Source of the DNA: an uncultured Eubacteriales bacterium
GTDB lineage: Bacteria; Bacillota; Clostridia; Tissierellales; Peptoniphilaceae
Assembly: GCA_900540185.1 (NCBI GenBank)
Contig: UQFH01000004.1
Span: forward strand, 1 to 64,000
Reading direction: 5' to 3'
DNA: 64,000 bases
The position numbers were made by a program, and so were the translations under genes. This document shows positions 36,991 to 45,516 of this stretch, piece after piece. The notes beneath the pieces are model-generated. The model made no database searches and was not told where the DNA came from. It saw nothing but the letters and a program-made list of their open reading frames with translations. Every line of letters begins with the position of its first letter. The first letter of the stretch is position 1.

Positions 36991-38247
36991 TTATTCGTTC
37001 AATAGATTTAATTTTTGACACATATAGAACACGAGCGACAAAACTACTGCAACGACCGATGCAAGCACCATGCCCGAAAGATTTATCGCGCCGAATTTCA
37101 CCGTTAGGCCCGAAAGACCTGTTGTGAAGATTACAGATGTCAAAATGAGGTTCTTCGAGATGCTGTAGTCAACTTTTTGGTCGACGAGAAGTCTTATACC
37201 GCTTGTGCCGATCATTCCATAGAGAAGGAATGTGACTCCTCCGATGACGTCGCCCGGTATTGTCGAGATAAATGCACTCAAGGGTCCGATGAACGCCATG
37301 ATAATAGATATTATTGCGGCACCCGCTATAACTTGGACCGAATAAACGCCCGTGATTGCCATAACTCCGATGTTTTCACCATATGTGGTCGTAGGAACTC
37401 CGCCCACAAGACCGGAGAGTGCTGTCGAGAAGTTGTCCGCAAAAATCGAGCGGTGAAGTCCCGGGTCTTTTATGAGGTCGCGACCGATAATGTTTGAAGT
37501 TACAACTTGGTGCGATATATGCTCCGACAGAATTACAAGTACTACCGGAAGCATTGTGAGAATCGCTTCGAAGTTGAATTTTGCTAAGTGGAAATCCGGC
37601 ATTGTGAAGAGTTTTGCTTCATAAACCGGTGTGAAGTCCACCATACCCAGTGCAACCGCCGTGATATATCCCGCAATAATTGCGATAAGAATCGGAACAG
37701 TTGCAAGAAGTTTTTTGAATAAAACAGAGCCGAACACTGCGACAAGCACTGTCACCAAAAATACAATCAAGTGTTTCGTGTTATAATTTTCGGTCAAGAT
37801 TTCGGCGCCGATAGCTCCGCCCCTTATCGTTAGACCGACAAGTTCAAAACCGATGAGCGCAACAACGGAACCCATTGCCGCCGGCGGAAGGACAACGTCT
37901 ATCCAACTCGTGCCGTATTTGTAAATAATCGCCGCTATAATCATTCCTATAATTCCGACCGCCACAAAGGCACCTCCGGCGTATTCAAATCCCATCTGAT
38001 TAATTATTACAGCGCCCGGTGCCAAAAATGCAAAACTGCTTCCAAGATATGCCGGCGCTCTTCCCTTTGTCACCGCAATGAAAATCAAAGTTCCGATTCC
38101 GTTCATAAAAAGAACGATTGCAGGATTGATTCCGAAAATAATCGGGACCAAAACCGATGCTCCGAACATAGCAAAAGTGTGCTGAATTGAAAGCGGAACC
38201 AATAATTTTCCGGGTACTTTTTCGTCTACTTGATAAACCTTTCTCAT
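36991..38247 (-). CDS. uraA: Uracil permease, NCS2 family
   Basis: 418 residues, about 12-14 hydrophobic segments. Uracil-type NCS2 features include PLSIQHTFAMFGASVLVPII at the N terminus, the conserved Glu in LSEHISH and the NIGVMAITGVYS segment (TTTYGENIGVMA). It imports uracil with protons. It is transcribed alone from a consensus promoter with a hairpin-containing leader. Confidence 0.93.
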   Translation of the reverse strand: MRKVYQVDEKVPGKLLVPLSIQHTFAMFGASVLVPIIFGINPAIVLFMNGIGTLIFIAVTKGRAPAYLGSSFAFLAPGAVIINQMGFEYAGGAFVAVGIIGMIIAAIIYKYGTSWIDVVLPPAAMGSVVALIGFELVGLTIRGGAIGAEILTENYNTKHLIVFLVTVLVAVFGSVLFKKLLATVPILIAIIAGYITAVALGMVDFTPVYEAKLFTMPDFHLAKFNFEAILTMLPVVLVILSEHISHQVVTSNIIGRDLIKDPGLHRSIFADNFSTALSGLVGGVPTTTYGENIGVMAITGVYSVQVIAGAAIISIIMAFIGPLSAFISTIPGDVIGGVTFLLYGMIGTSGIRLLVDQKVDYSISKNLILTSVIFTTGLSGLTVKFGAINLSGMVLASVVAVVLSLVFYMCQKLNLLNE

Positions 38248-38303
38248 ATTTTCTCCTTTCCTCTCGCTTTATCTTATTAAAGCTTAGATAACAAAATTTT
38301 TTC

Positions 38304-38334
38304 GTTCCAACGGAACTCTCCCGAATGTTTCGGG
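38304..38334 (-). promoter_or_regulatory. Tandem hairpins in the uraA leader
   Basis: CCCGAA-TGT-TTCGGG (38320-38334) and GTTCC-AAC-GGAAC (38304-38316) lie next to each other, 10 nt after the promoter. On the minus strand the second is followed by GAAAAAATTTT. This could be an attenuator. I see no PyrR-binding loop consensus. Confidence 0.55.
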
Positions 38335-38344
38335 CATTTTTTCT

Positions 38345-38373
38345 ATTATACTTGAAATAAAAATGAATGTCAA
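38345..38373 (-). promoter_or_regulatory. Consensus promoter of uraA
   Basis: Minus strand TTGACA (38368-38373), exactly 17 bp, TATAAT (38345-38350). The leader before the uraA ATG is about 90 nt long. Confidence 0.85.
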
Positions 38374-38390
38374 TAAAAATCTCAGAATTT

Positions 38391-38420
38391 TTTCAAAAAA
38401 ATAGAGCCGAAAAGGCTCTA
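38391..38420 (-). terminator. Terminator after the cvfB-like operon
   Basis: TAGAGCC (38402-38408) pairs with GGCTCTA (38414-38420), followed by a long T-run on the minus strand. It lies just past the stop of the 38424 gene. Confidence 0.9.
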
Positions 38421-38423
38421 CAA

Positions 38424-38945
38424 TTACATAGTTTTAATTTTTTCTTCAATTGCGTCTTTCAAAGATTTGCCGTCAAATGTAACTTCGCCGGTGCCACCGA
38501 AAATGTCGACAGCAATCTTAAAGAAGTTAACAACCAAATTGTTGTCCACAACTTTAAAGAAATCCGTTGTTCCCGGAACGAAAATAACATTCACTTCATC
38601 AAAACCTGATTTTGTCGAAAGTTCTCCTTCATCTTCTTGGAGATTAAGTTGCTTCATCGGGTCAATCATGGCTTGCATGACTCCCAAGTCTTCCATCATC
38701 CACATATTGTTGTTCCAAAAACGCTTATCTTTTTTGCTTCCGCCGTTTAAAAGTTCTCTGTTGGAAATAGCCGACAAAACACTTCTTACGCCTTCTTCTT
38801 TGAATTCATCGTCATAGATAAGTTTCATCTCAGGTCTTTCTGCGACTGAAATAATATAAGGTTCTGCAACCTTTTCCTTTTCCGCAACTGATGACCAGAA
38901 GAAGATCATCATTTCAACTACTTCCGTATTAATATTAATCTTCAT
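38424..38945 (-). CDS. Conserved hypothetical protein (possibly TDE2712 family)
   Basis: 173 residues from ATG 38945, one base after the stop of the upstream gene. GGAG lies 14 bases before this ATG; a TTG at 38957 would sit too close to it. The protein begins MKININTEVVEMMIFFWSSV and is acidic. It has no signal peptide or clear membrane segment and no motif I can tie to a reaction. The start resembles proteins I remember as the TDE2712 family, but I am not sure. It is coupled to the CvfB-like RNA-binding protein. Confidence 0.75.
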   Translation of the reverse strand: MKININTEVVEMMIFFWSSVAEKEKVAEPYIISVAERPEMKLIYDDEFKEEGVRSVLSAISNRELLNGGSKKDKRFWNNNMWMMEDLGVMQAMIDPMKQLNLQEDEGELSTKSGFDEVNVIFVPGTTDFFKVVDNNLVVNFFKIAVDIFGGTGEVTFDGKSLKDAIEEKIKTM

Positions 38946-38946
38946 A

Positions 38947-39747
38947 TTAATCTTCAACTCTCCTAACTTCTACCGGGCCAACCTCTATAAGCCCTTGTTT
39001 TAATAGTCTACCGCAAGCTCTCTTGAACGCTTGCTTGGACAAACCGGTCACTTCAAAAATTTCTTCCGGTGACGATTTGTCGCCAATCGAAAGTCTGCCG
39101 GTTTTCATAAGTCCATCCATTATAATAACACTATCTTTGTCAATTTGCAAATGCGAGCGCTCTCTTTTTGTGAGCGAGATTTTTCCGTCGGGAAGAACAT
39201 ATTTTACGCGAAATTTTTCCTTGTCACCGACTTCATATCCCCTCGTCATCTCATTTGCATCGAGCCTTGCATCAATGTCCTCATCCACAACTCCGAAAAC
39301 TCCGAGTCCCGGTCTGACACTGTATATCGTCGCGATAACTTCGTCATTTTCAACATAATTGTGACTGTTCGAAACATATTCACTTATTCTCATCGAGCCG
39401 AAAAGCCTGTCTTTTCTGTCGCGCATAACTTTTACGACAACTCTGTCACCCGGCTTTACTCGACCGGTGGTTTCAGCAAATGGCATAAATAAATCGTCCG
39501 CACCGAAAGTATCCAGGAAAAATCCGACACGTGACTTTTCTTTTACCCTTAGAGTTAAAACTCGACCATCCTCAACTTTGTTTTCGCTTAAAATAGCGAT
39601 ATTGTTCTTCTTGTCAACGACGGTTATGTCAATCTTGTCTCCGATTTTTAAACTGTGTGAAAAACCGCCTCTTAAAATATTGTATGTTTTGGAATCGCAA
39701 GTTACAACCATTCCTTCGTTTGTAAAACGACTTACTTCTGCTATCAT
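38947..39747 (-). CDS. cvfB: CvfB-like S1 RNA-binding protein
   Basis: 266 residues made of tandem S1-type domains. Examples are the region around residues 55-140 with VGFFLDTFGADDLFMPF and DRVVVKVMRDRKDRLFGSM, and a further one around 140-200. A C-terminal winged-helix segment (FEVTGLSKQAFKRACGRLLK) follows. This matches CvfB, an RNA-binding regulator of virulence genes in staphylococci. GAGGTGG precedes the ATG. Targets here are unknown. Confidence 0.88.
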   Translation of the reverse strand: MIAEVSRFTNEGMVVTCDSKTYNILRGGFSHSLKIGDKIDITVVDKKNNIAILSENKVEDGRVLTLRVKEKSRVGFFLDTFGADDLFMPFAETTGRVKPGDRVVVKVMRDRKDRLFGSMRISEYVSNSHNYVENDEVIATIYSVRPGLGVFGVVDEDIDARLDANEMTRGYEVGDKEKFRVKYVLPDGKISLTKRERSHLQIDKDSVIIMDGLMKTGRLSIGDKSSPEEIFEVTGLSKQAFKRACGRLLKQGLIEVGPVEVRRVED

Positions 39748-39805
39748 TTAACCACCTCGTACATACATTATAACATTTAAAGATTGAAAATAAAAGAGCA
39801 TATTG

Positions 39806-39832
39806 AAAAGAACCGATAAAAATCGGTTCCTT
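39806..39832 (-). terminator. Terminator of the alkaline phosphatase gene
   Basis: GAACCGAT-AAAA-ATCGGTTC (39810-39829) forms a perfect stem, followed by CTTTTC on the minus strand, about 30 bp past the stop. Confidence 0.8.
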
Positions 39833-39859
39833 TCTGAGGCAAATTGAGATTATTAAAAG

Positions 39860-41302
39860 TTATTTAGCTAACATTTTTTCGTGAATTTTTGTGTCGTGGA
39901 ATGTTCCGGTGAAAAGTTCTGCGTGTTTTCCGATTGCATATACCGGAATTGGAACAGCCGTGTGGTCGTTTGTTCCGAATGTTATTCCGCTCTTGTTTGC
40001 GATGAGTTTTGTGATTGTGATTGCAATTGGGTTGTATCCGCCGTATTTTAGAGTGTATTCATCGTCCTTTTCAACCTTTTCGCCCTTGTTGTATGCTTCA
40101 ATTGATTGTTTTATAAGATTTATTTCTCTTTCATTTAATACGAATTTGTCATCTTCTTTTCCACTGAATTTAAGCGCTGTATTTTCAGTTATAATCTTTT
40201 TGATTTGCTCGAATTTTACCTTTTCACCCAAAGCTGTGATTTTATTGTCAAATTCAACTTGGCTGATCTTTTGTCCTCTTAAAATTTCGAGGTTTGTGTT
40301 GTAGTGTGTGAGATAATAACCGAGACTCATTCCGCCGGTTTCATGGTCGGCTGTAACCAAAATCAATGTTTCCTTCGGGTGTTTGTTGTAGAATTTGATT
40401 GCTTCATTTACAGCAAGTTCCAAATCCAAAACATCACCGTATGCTGCTCTTGCATCGTTTGCGTGGCATGCCCAGTCAATCTTTCCACCTTCTGCCATCA
40501 TGAAAAATCCCTTTTCATTGTCGAGCACTTCAATTCCTTTTTTGACCATTTCGTGAAGAGTCATATCGCCCTTCTTTTGGTCTACCATATAAGGCATAGC
40601 TCCGCTGTCTTGAAGTCTTTCAGAAACAGCATAAACCTTTTCGCCTTTTTTAATATTTTCAAAATCTTTTCTTGTTTCAGTAATTTTGTATCCTTTATCT
40701 TTTAAAATTTGATATAAATCCTTACTCTTACCATCTTTTCCCGTTCTTTGACCTAAGGAGCCCCCTGCGAAATAATCAAAGTTTGAATCCGCCATTTGCT
40801 TTCCGATTTCGTAGTATTCCTTTCTCGAGTCGACGCTTGCATAAAATGCTGCAGGTGTTGCGTGGTTGAGTGTAACACTGGATAAAATACCAACTTTTCT
40901 TCCCGCCTCCTTATATTGTTGTGCAATTGTTTTGAAGGATTTCATCAAATCCGTATCTTTACAAATAACGCCGCTGTAAATCTTGTTTCCGGTTGACATT
41001 GCGGATGCAGTTGATGCGGAGTCCGGAATAAGACTTGTTTTGTCATGTGTGTTTACAATTCCCGTGTAAGGAAATTTGGAAAAACTAAGTTCTCTTATGG
41101 CTGTTTCGCCTTTCTTTTCATTTCCTTCCATCATTTGAGCCAAATTGATTTGTGAATAGCCCATGCCGTCGCCGATAAATAAGAAAATATATTTAAGCGG
41201 TAACTCTTCTTCTGCTTTTGCTTGTCCAAACGGAGCAAAAATAAGTGCAATTGTTAAAACAGCAATTACGATTGCTATTTTCTTAGTAGTTTCTTTTAAC
41301 AT
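39860..41302 (-). CDS. phoA: Secreted alkaline phosphatase
   Basis: Releases phosphate from organic esters outside the cell. 480 residues. The signal peptide (about 1-30) ends in GQAKAEE. Metal and active-site motifs are visible: FLFIGDGMGYSQ, the nucleophile Ser in PDSASTASAM, GGKIDWACHANDA and TADHETGG. GAGGAGG precedes the ATG. It is transcribed alone. No Pho-type operator was recognised. The symbol phoA is by family, not proven orthology. Confidence 0.93.
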   Translation of the reverse strand: MLKETTKKIAIVIAVLTIALIFAPFGQAKAEEELPLKYIFLFIGDGMGYSQINLAQMMEGNEKKGETAIRELSFSKFPYTGIVNTHDKTSLIPDSASTASAMSTGNKIYSGVICKDTDLMKSFKTIAQQYKEAGRKVGILSSVTLNHATPAAFYASVDSRKEYYEIGKQMADSNFDYFAGGSLGQRTGKDGKSKDLYQILKDKGYKITETRKDFENIKKGEKVYAVSERLQDSGAMPYMVDQKKGDMTLHEMVKKGIEVLDNEKGFFMMAEGGKIDWACHANDARAAYGDVLDLELAVNEAIKFYNKHPKETLILVTADHETGGMSLGYYLTHYNTNLEILRGQKISQVEFDNKITALGEKVKFEQIKKIITENTALKFSGKEDDKFVLNEREINLIKQSIEAYNKGEKVEKDDEYTLKYGGYNPIAITITKLIANKSGITFGTNDHTAVPIPVYAIGKHAELFTGTFHDTKIHEKMLAK

Positions 41303-41377
41303 AACTTCCTCCTCTTTACAACCTTATTATATCCGCACCATGTAAAAAGGATTTTGTCTGTCTATTAATTTTATGTA

Positions 41378-41404
41378 AAAAAAATACCCGGGATTTCTCC
41401 CGGG
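41378..41404 (-). terminator. Terminator of the glutamate-fermentation operon
   Basis: CCCGGG (41387-41392) pairs with CCCGGG (41399-41404), followed by a run of T (TATTTTTTTT) on the minus strand, 7 bp after the citF stop. Confidence 0.92.
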
Positions 41405-41410
41405 ACTATA

Positions 41411-42868
41411 TTATGCTTGATAGATTTTGTCCAAGACTTGTCCGTCTCTGTATTCCATATATCCGATTACGCGTTTTGATTCATCGCGTTTCTTTTCAGG
41501 AACACCTGTCAAAGAATCGGAAAGTTCTTTCAGTTCTTTGATGGTCATAACTTCAATGTCGTGCGCCTTCAAAGCTTCAATGATGTCCTTTCTGTTTTCG
41601 TTAACTGCAACGCCTCTTTCAGTTACAAGCACGTCGACCGTGCTTCCCGGAGTTGAAATTACTCCGACTCTGTCAACGATAAGAGGGATTCTCGATTGGA
41701 AAAGTTTTGAAACAATAATCGAAACTTTTGCGCCGTATGCAGTGTCTTGGTGACCGCCGGATCCGCCCATTATAACGCCGTCGTGACCTGTTGTTACGTT
41801 TACATTGAAATCCGTATCGAGTTCAGTTGCTCCCAAAATTACAAAGTCGAGGCTGTTTACAATCGCATCTTTGTACGGTGAAGCATATTTTTCAGCAGAC
41901 ATCGTTATATGTCTCGGGTCGTTTTTGATATCTTCGGCGCTCTTTAAATCGAAACATTGAACGTCGTAAATTCTGTCGAAGAGTCCTCTGTTTTTCATAT
42001 CGCAAAGGTCGCCCGTAACTCCGCCCGATGCGAATTTACCTTTAATGCCTTCTCTTTCCATGTAGTCGCCCAAAAATTTCGTTACCGCAAGGCTCACTCC
42101 GCCTGCTCCCGATTGATAGCACATGCCTTCTTTAACAAGTCCTGTTGCAACCATAACTTCAACTGCTTTTTGTGCGATTCTGAGTCCGACAGGGTCCTTT
42201 GTAATTCTAGTTGTGCCGGAAATAATTCCGTTCGGATCGCCGATTGAGTCGACTTTTAAAATATAGTCGATTCTTTCACTAGGGATTTCAGTCTTTCCTT
42301 CGAGCTCTAAAATTGTATCTGTTATTGCAACTGTCTTTTCAGCCATAATTGAATCGGCAATTGCATATCCCAAAGTTCCGCAGAAAGCTTTTCCTTCGGT
42401 TGCGGAAATGTTTCCGTGAACATCCGTTGCAGGTGCACCGATAAATGCGACGTCAATTTTTACAGAGCCTTCCATAATTGCTCTTGCACGACCTCCGTGC
42501 GATTGCATTACAAGAGTTCCCTTTAAATCTCCGTGCGAAATTGATTCAGCAACCGGTCCCGACATATATGAGGTTATAACATTTTTTATTGTTCCGTCTT
42601 TTATTAGAGGAACAATCGGTTCGTGGCACGGGAAGATTGAGGAAGCGACCAAAGTGATATCTTTGATGCCTCTTCTTTTTACTTCTTCAAAAACCATATT
42701 TAAAACGAAGTCGCCGTTTCTCAAATGGTGGTGAAAGCTTAGGGTTGCTCCGTCTTTTATTTCGAGTTTATCAAAAAGTTCAGAAATATTTTGAACCATC
42801 TTGTTTTCTTTTTCAAGTTTATTTACAGGCTTAAATTCAGCGCTCATATCTTTATTTAATAAGTCCAT
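41411..42868 (-). CDS. citF: Citramalate lyase alpha subunit (CoA/ACP transferase, CitF family)
   Basis: 485 residues of the citrate lyase alpha family. It moves the acyl group onto the thiol prosthetic group of the acyl carrier subunit. Seen motifs include DGATLSFHHHLRNGD, SHGGRARAIMEGS, YQSGAGGVSLAV and GGSGGHQDTAYGAK. The ATG at 42868 has GGAGG six bases upstream inside citE, and the two genes overlap by 17 bp. The glutamate mutase/methylaspartase genes upstream argue for citramalate rather than citrate as substrate. That substrate call is inference; the sequence family alone does not separate the two. Confidence 0.9.
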   Translation of the reverse strand: MDLLNKDMSAEFKPVNKLEKENKMVQNISELFDKLEIKDGATLSFHHHLRNGDFVLNMVFEEVKRRGIKDITLVASSIFPCHEPIVPLIKDGTIKNVITSYMSGPVAESISHGDLKGTLVMQSHGGRARAIMEGSVKIDVAFIGAPATDVHGNISATEGKAFCGTLGYAIADSIMAEKTVAITDTILELEGKTEIPSERIDYILKVDSIGDPNGIISGTTRITKDPVGLRIAQKAVEVMVATGLVKEGMCYQSGAGGVSLAVTKFLGDYMEREGIKGKFASGGVTGDLCDMKNRGLFDRIYDVQCFDLKSAEDIKNDPRHITMSAEKYASPYKDAIVNSLDFVILGATELDTDFNVNVTTGHDGVIMGGSGGHQDTAYGAKVSIIVSKLFQSRIPLIVDRVGVISTPGSTVDVLVTERGVAVNENRKDIIEALKAHDIEVMTIKELKELSDSLTGVPEKKRDESKRVIGYMEYRDGQVLDKIYQA

Positions 42869-43712
42869 TTAATTCCTCCGTAAATTCTCCTGCTTGTTTT
42901 AAAACATCCGTAGCTCTTAAAATAATCGGCTTGTCGACCATCTTTCCGTCGAGACTGAATGCACCTTTACCTTCTTTTTTAGCTTCTTCGAGTGCTTTAA
43001 ATACACGCTTTGCGTAGTTTATATCTTCTTTTGACGGAGAAAATAACTCATTTACATCGTCGACATGTCTTGGCGAAATAAGAGCTTTACCGGTCATTCC
43101 CATAGCTTTTGCAAGTTCAGTGTCTTGTCTTAGCCCCGGAATGTCATCGGTGTCGGTCCAAGGTGTGTCGACCGCTTGAACACCTGCAGCTTTTGCAGCT
43201 GAAACAATTTTTGCTCTGGCATATTTTATTTCGTCAGATGCCTTTGTCCTCTTTGCGCCCAAATCAAGCGTGAGGTCTTCGGCACCTAAAAGAACGCCTT
43301 CGGTTCTCTTTACTTTTGATAAAATTTCATATGCGAGTTCAAGGCTTCTTGCAGTTTCAATAAGTGCAAAAATTCTTAAATCCGTACCTTCAAGTTTTTT
43401 ATCTAAAATAACAATATTGTCCGGGTCAGCTTTTGCAAGCATGAGTCCGTTTATCTTTGCATCTTTAAGCGCTTCAACATCGTCGTCAAAAAACGGAGTG
43501 TCAGGCGGATTAATTCTTACATAAATATCATACGGTTTATCGTTTGTAAAAGTATTTAAATAGCTTTTTACAAGATTTCTTGCGGCATCCTTGTTGTCGA
43601 GGCTGACTGCGTCTTCAAGGTCAACAATATATGCGTCTGCTCCCAAAACGTCCATGCTCATGAGCATGCCCGGATTGTTTCCCGGTATAAAAAGCATTGT
43701 CTTATAATTCAT
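42852..43712 (-). CDS. citE: Citramalate lyase beta subunit (CitE family)
   Basis: 286 residues with the CitE/HpcH aldolase fold. It cleaves the (citra)malyl-ACP intermediate into acetyl-ACP and the 2-oxoacid, here pyruvate. Family signatures are FIPGNNPGMLMSMDVLGADA, DLEDAVSLDNKDAAR, VRINPPDTPFFDDD, LLGAEDLTLDLG and ALISPRHVDDVN. It overlaps citD by 11 bp and citF by 17 bp, so the three subunits are translationally coupled. Citramalate specificity is inferred from the operon. Confidence 0.92.
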   Translation of the reverse strand: MNYKTMLFIPGNNPGMLMSMDVLGADAYIVDLEDAVSLDNKDAARNLVKSYLNTFTNDKPYDIYVRINPPDTPFFDDDVEALKDAKINGLMLAKADPDNIVILDKKLEGTDLRIFALIETARSLELAYEILSKVKRTEGVLLGAEDLTLDLGAKRTKASDEIKYARAKIVSAAKAAGVQAVDTPWTDTDDIPGLRQDTELAKAMGMTGKALISPRHVDDVNELFSPSKEDINYAKRVFKALEEAKKEGKGAFSLDGKMVDKPIILRATDVLKQAGEFTEELNGLIK

Positions 43713-43980
43713 CTTTTGACCCCCTCATAACAGCGGTTCTCACTCTTGCTTTGATTGCAAAAGGAAGCGCTCCTCTGTCGTCAATCGAAATATTGCAGGA
43801 CATTACACCAAGTTCTTCGAGTTCTTCCAAAACAGTTTTTTCGATTGAGTTGTAAAACATATCCGAAACAACGCTTCTTATTTCCAAATTTATTTTTTCG
43901 TCATTCGGCTTTATTGAAACCAACAAATCGTTGCTTTCATATGAGCCGGCTCTTGCTTCGGTTACTATTTTTCTTTCCAT
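43702..43980 (-). CDS. citD: Citramalate lyase acyl carrier protein (CitD family)
   Basis: 92 residues. It carries the 2'-(5''-phosphoribosyl)-3'-dephospho-CoA group. The modified Ser should be the one in EARAGSYESNDLLVSI near residue 13, matching the AxAGxxESSD-type motif of CitD. It overlaps the mesaconase beta gene by 16 bp and citE by 11 bp. The genes for prosthetic-group synthesis and acetylation (citC, citG, citX) are not in this window. Confidence 0.92.
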   Translation of the reverse strand: MERKIVTEARAGSYESNDLLVSIKPNDEKINLEIRSVVSDMFYNSIEKTVLEELEELGVMSCNISIDDRGALPFAIKARVRTAVMRGSKDEL

Positions 43981-44522
43981 TTAAGATACTCCTCTACGCC
44001 TTCTTCATAAAGGTTATTTCCATTTGAGTCAATTATTACAGTTGCAGGGAAATTTTCAACTTCAAGACGTCTGAACGCTTCGGCGCCCAAATCTTCGTAT
44101 GCGATGATGTCGCATTTTTTGATTCTGTCTTTAATAATTGCTGCTGCGCCGCCGATTGCCGCAAAATAAACAGCACCGGTTTCTTTAATCTTGTCGATTA
44201 CCTCTTGATTTCTTCTGCCCTTACCGATCATGCCGAGTACGCCCCAGTCCATGAGTTCAGGTGAGAACGGGTCCATACGATAGCTCGATGTAGGTCCGGC
44301 ACTTCCGATAACATCTCCCGGTGCCGTCGGTGTAGGTCCGACATAATAAATACATGCTCCCTTCGGGTCGAACGGAAGTTCGCGTCCCGCTTTTTTATCT
44401 TCAACAAGTCTTGCGTGACCTGCGTCTCTTGCTGTATAAATAACGCCCGAAATTGTAACGTTGTCTCCGGACTTCAAATCTTTTAAGTCTTCTCTAGTAA
44501 ATGGAGTTGTTAAATGTTTCAT
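43965..44522 (-). CDS. Mesaconase (class I fumarase type) beta subunit
   Basis: 185 residues homologous to the C-terminal half of class I fumarases. Motifs are LKSGDNVTISGVIYTARDAGHARL, YYVGPTPTAPGDVIGSAGPTSS and the KGRRN loop with AIGGAAAIIKDRIK. With the alpha subunit it should hydrate mesaconate to (S)-citramalate; such enzymes often also act on fumarate. It lies 9 bp after the alpha gene. The substrate is assigned from the operon, where methylaspartase makes mesaconate and the next genes cleave citramalate. Confidence 0.9.
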   Translation of the reverse strand: MKHLTTPFTREDLKDLKSGDNVTISGVIYTARDAGHARLVEDKKAGRELPFDPKGACIYYVGPTPTAPGDVIGSAGPTSSYRMDPFSPELMDWGVLGMIGKGRRNQEVIDKIKETGAVYFAAIGGAAAIIKDRIKKCDIIAYEDLGAEAFRRLEVENFPATVIIDSNGNNLYEEGVEEYLKWKEK

Positions 44523-44531
44523 AGTTCACCT

Positions 44532-45374
44532 CTAAAACTTCCTTGTTTCATGACGGGTTGCGTGGCAGTTGACATTAACAGCAACAGGTAAACCCGCAAT
44601 GTGTGTTGGATACTTTTCAATCAAAACTCTTAAACAGGTTGTCTTTCCACCGAAACCTTGAGGTCCGATGCCGAGATTGTTGATCATTTCTTCAAGTTTT
44701 ATTTCGAGGTCCTTGTAGTAAGGATCGTCATTATAACTTTCGAGATTTCTCATAAGAGCTTTTTTTGCAAGAAGTGTCGATCTGTCAAAACTTCCGCCGA
44801 CGCCAACGCCCACAACAATCGGCGGACATGCGTTCGGTCCTGCAAGCTTTGCGGATTCAACCACAAAATCTATAACTCCTTGGACTCCGTCTGCCGGTCT
44901 TAACATCTTTTGTCTGGACATATTTTCAGAGCCGAATCCTTTAGCTGCAACAGTGATTTCAAATGTTTCGCACGGAACGATTTCATAGTTTATAAGTCCC
45001 GGTGTGTTGTCGTTTGTGTTAACTCTTTGGAGCGGGTCCTTAACTACGGACTTTCTCAAATAGCCGTCTGTGTAACCTTGACGTATTCCTTCGTTTATTG
45101 CATCTTCAATAAATCCGCCTTCAAATTTTACATCTTGTCCCATCTTTACAAAAACAACAACCATTCCCGTGTCTTGACACATAGGAATCTTTTTTTCCAT
45201 TGCAAGTTCATCATTTGCAATAATTGTGTCGAGAGTTTCTCTTGCGAGTTGCCAATCTTCGTGTGATCTCTTGTCTTTGAGAGACTTCATAACGTCACTT
45301 GGAAGATTGTGGCTCATGGAAATGCACATTTCCTTTACAGCTTCAGTAATATCTTTTGTATTTATTGTCTTCAT
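44532..45374 (-). CDS. Mesaconase (class I fumarase type) alpha subunit
   Basis: 280 residues, the iron-sulfur half of a two-subunit class I hydratase. Three candidate [4Fe-4S] cysteines are seen, in PMCQDTGMVVVF, PNACPPIVVGVGVGG and VNCHATRHE. The oxygen-sensitive cluster fits an anaerobe. A GGGGGG ribosome site precedes the ATG. A strong hairpin lies between this gene and mal. Annotation pipelines will call it fumarase or tartrate dehydratase; mesaconase is the better reading here. Confidence 0.9.
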   Translation of the reverse strand: MKTINTKDITEAVKEMCISMSHNLPSDVMKSLKDKRSHEDWQLARETLDTIIANDELAMEKKIPMCQDTGMVVVFVKMGQDVKFEGGFIEDAINEGIRQGYTDGYLRKSVVKDPLQRVNTNDNTPGLINYEIVPCETFEITVAAKGFGSENMSRQKMLRPADGVQGVIDFVVESAKLAGPNACPPIVVGVGVGGSFDRSTLLAKKALMRNLESYNDDPYYKDLEIKLEEMINNLGIGPQGFGGKTTCLRVLIEKYPTHIAGLPVAVNVNCHATRHETRKF

Positions 45375-45516
45375 TATTTCCCCCCTATGTAGGAAAAAGA
45401 TTTAATCTTTTTAATTTCGGTTTTCACTTGTGGGCGACAAAACGCCGCCCCAAGTGAATATAAATATAATATATTTATACAACCAAAACTATCGAAACTA
45501 AATCTTCAGTGTTTTC
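45375..45516 (-). promoter_or_regulatory. Intra-operon hairpin between mal and mesaconase alpha
   Basis: TTCACTTG plus GGGCG (45423-45436) pairs with CGCCC plus CAAGTGAA (45446-45458), a long GC-rich stem. A smaller AAAAAGAT/ATCTTTTT inverted repeat follows (about 45404-45421) and ends in a T-run on the minus strand. Partial termination or mRNA stabilisation would set different levels for the glutamate mutase/mal part and the downstream enzymes. Confidence 0.65.

Noticed and set aside
41411..45374. Citrate fermentation and TCA fumarase genes
   Set aside because: No citrate transporter, oxaloacetate decarboxylase or cit accessory genes are present, while glutamate mutase and methylaspartase lie directly upstream in the same operon.
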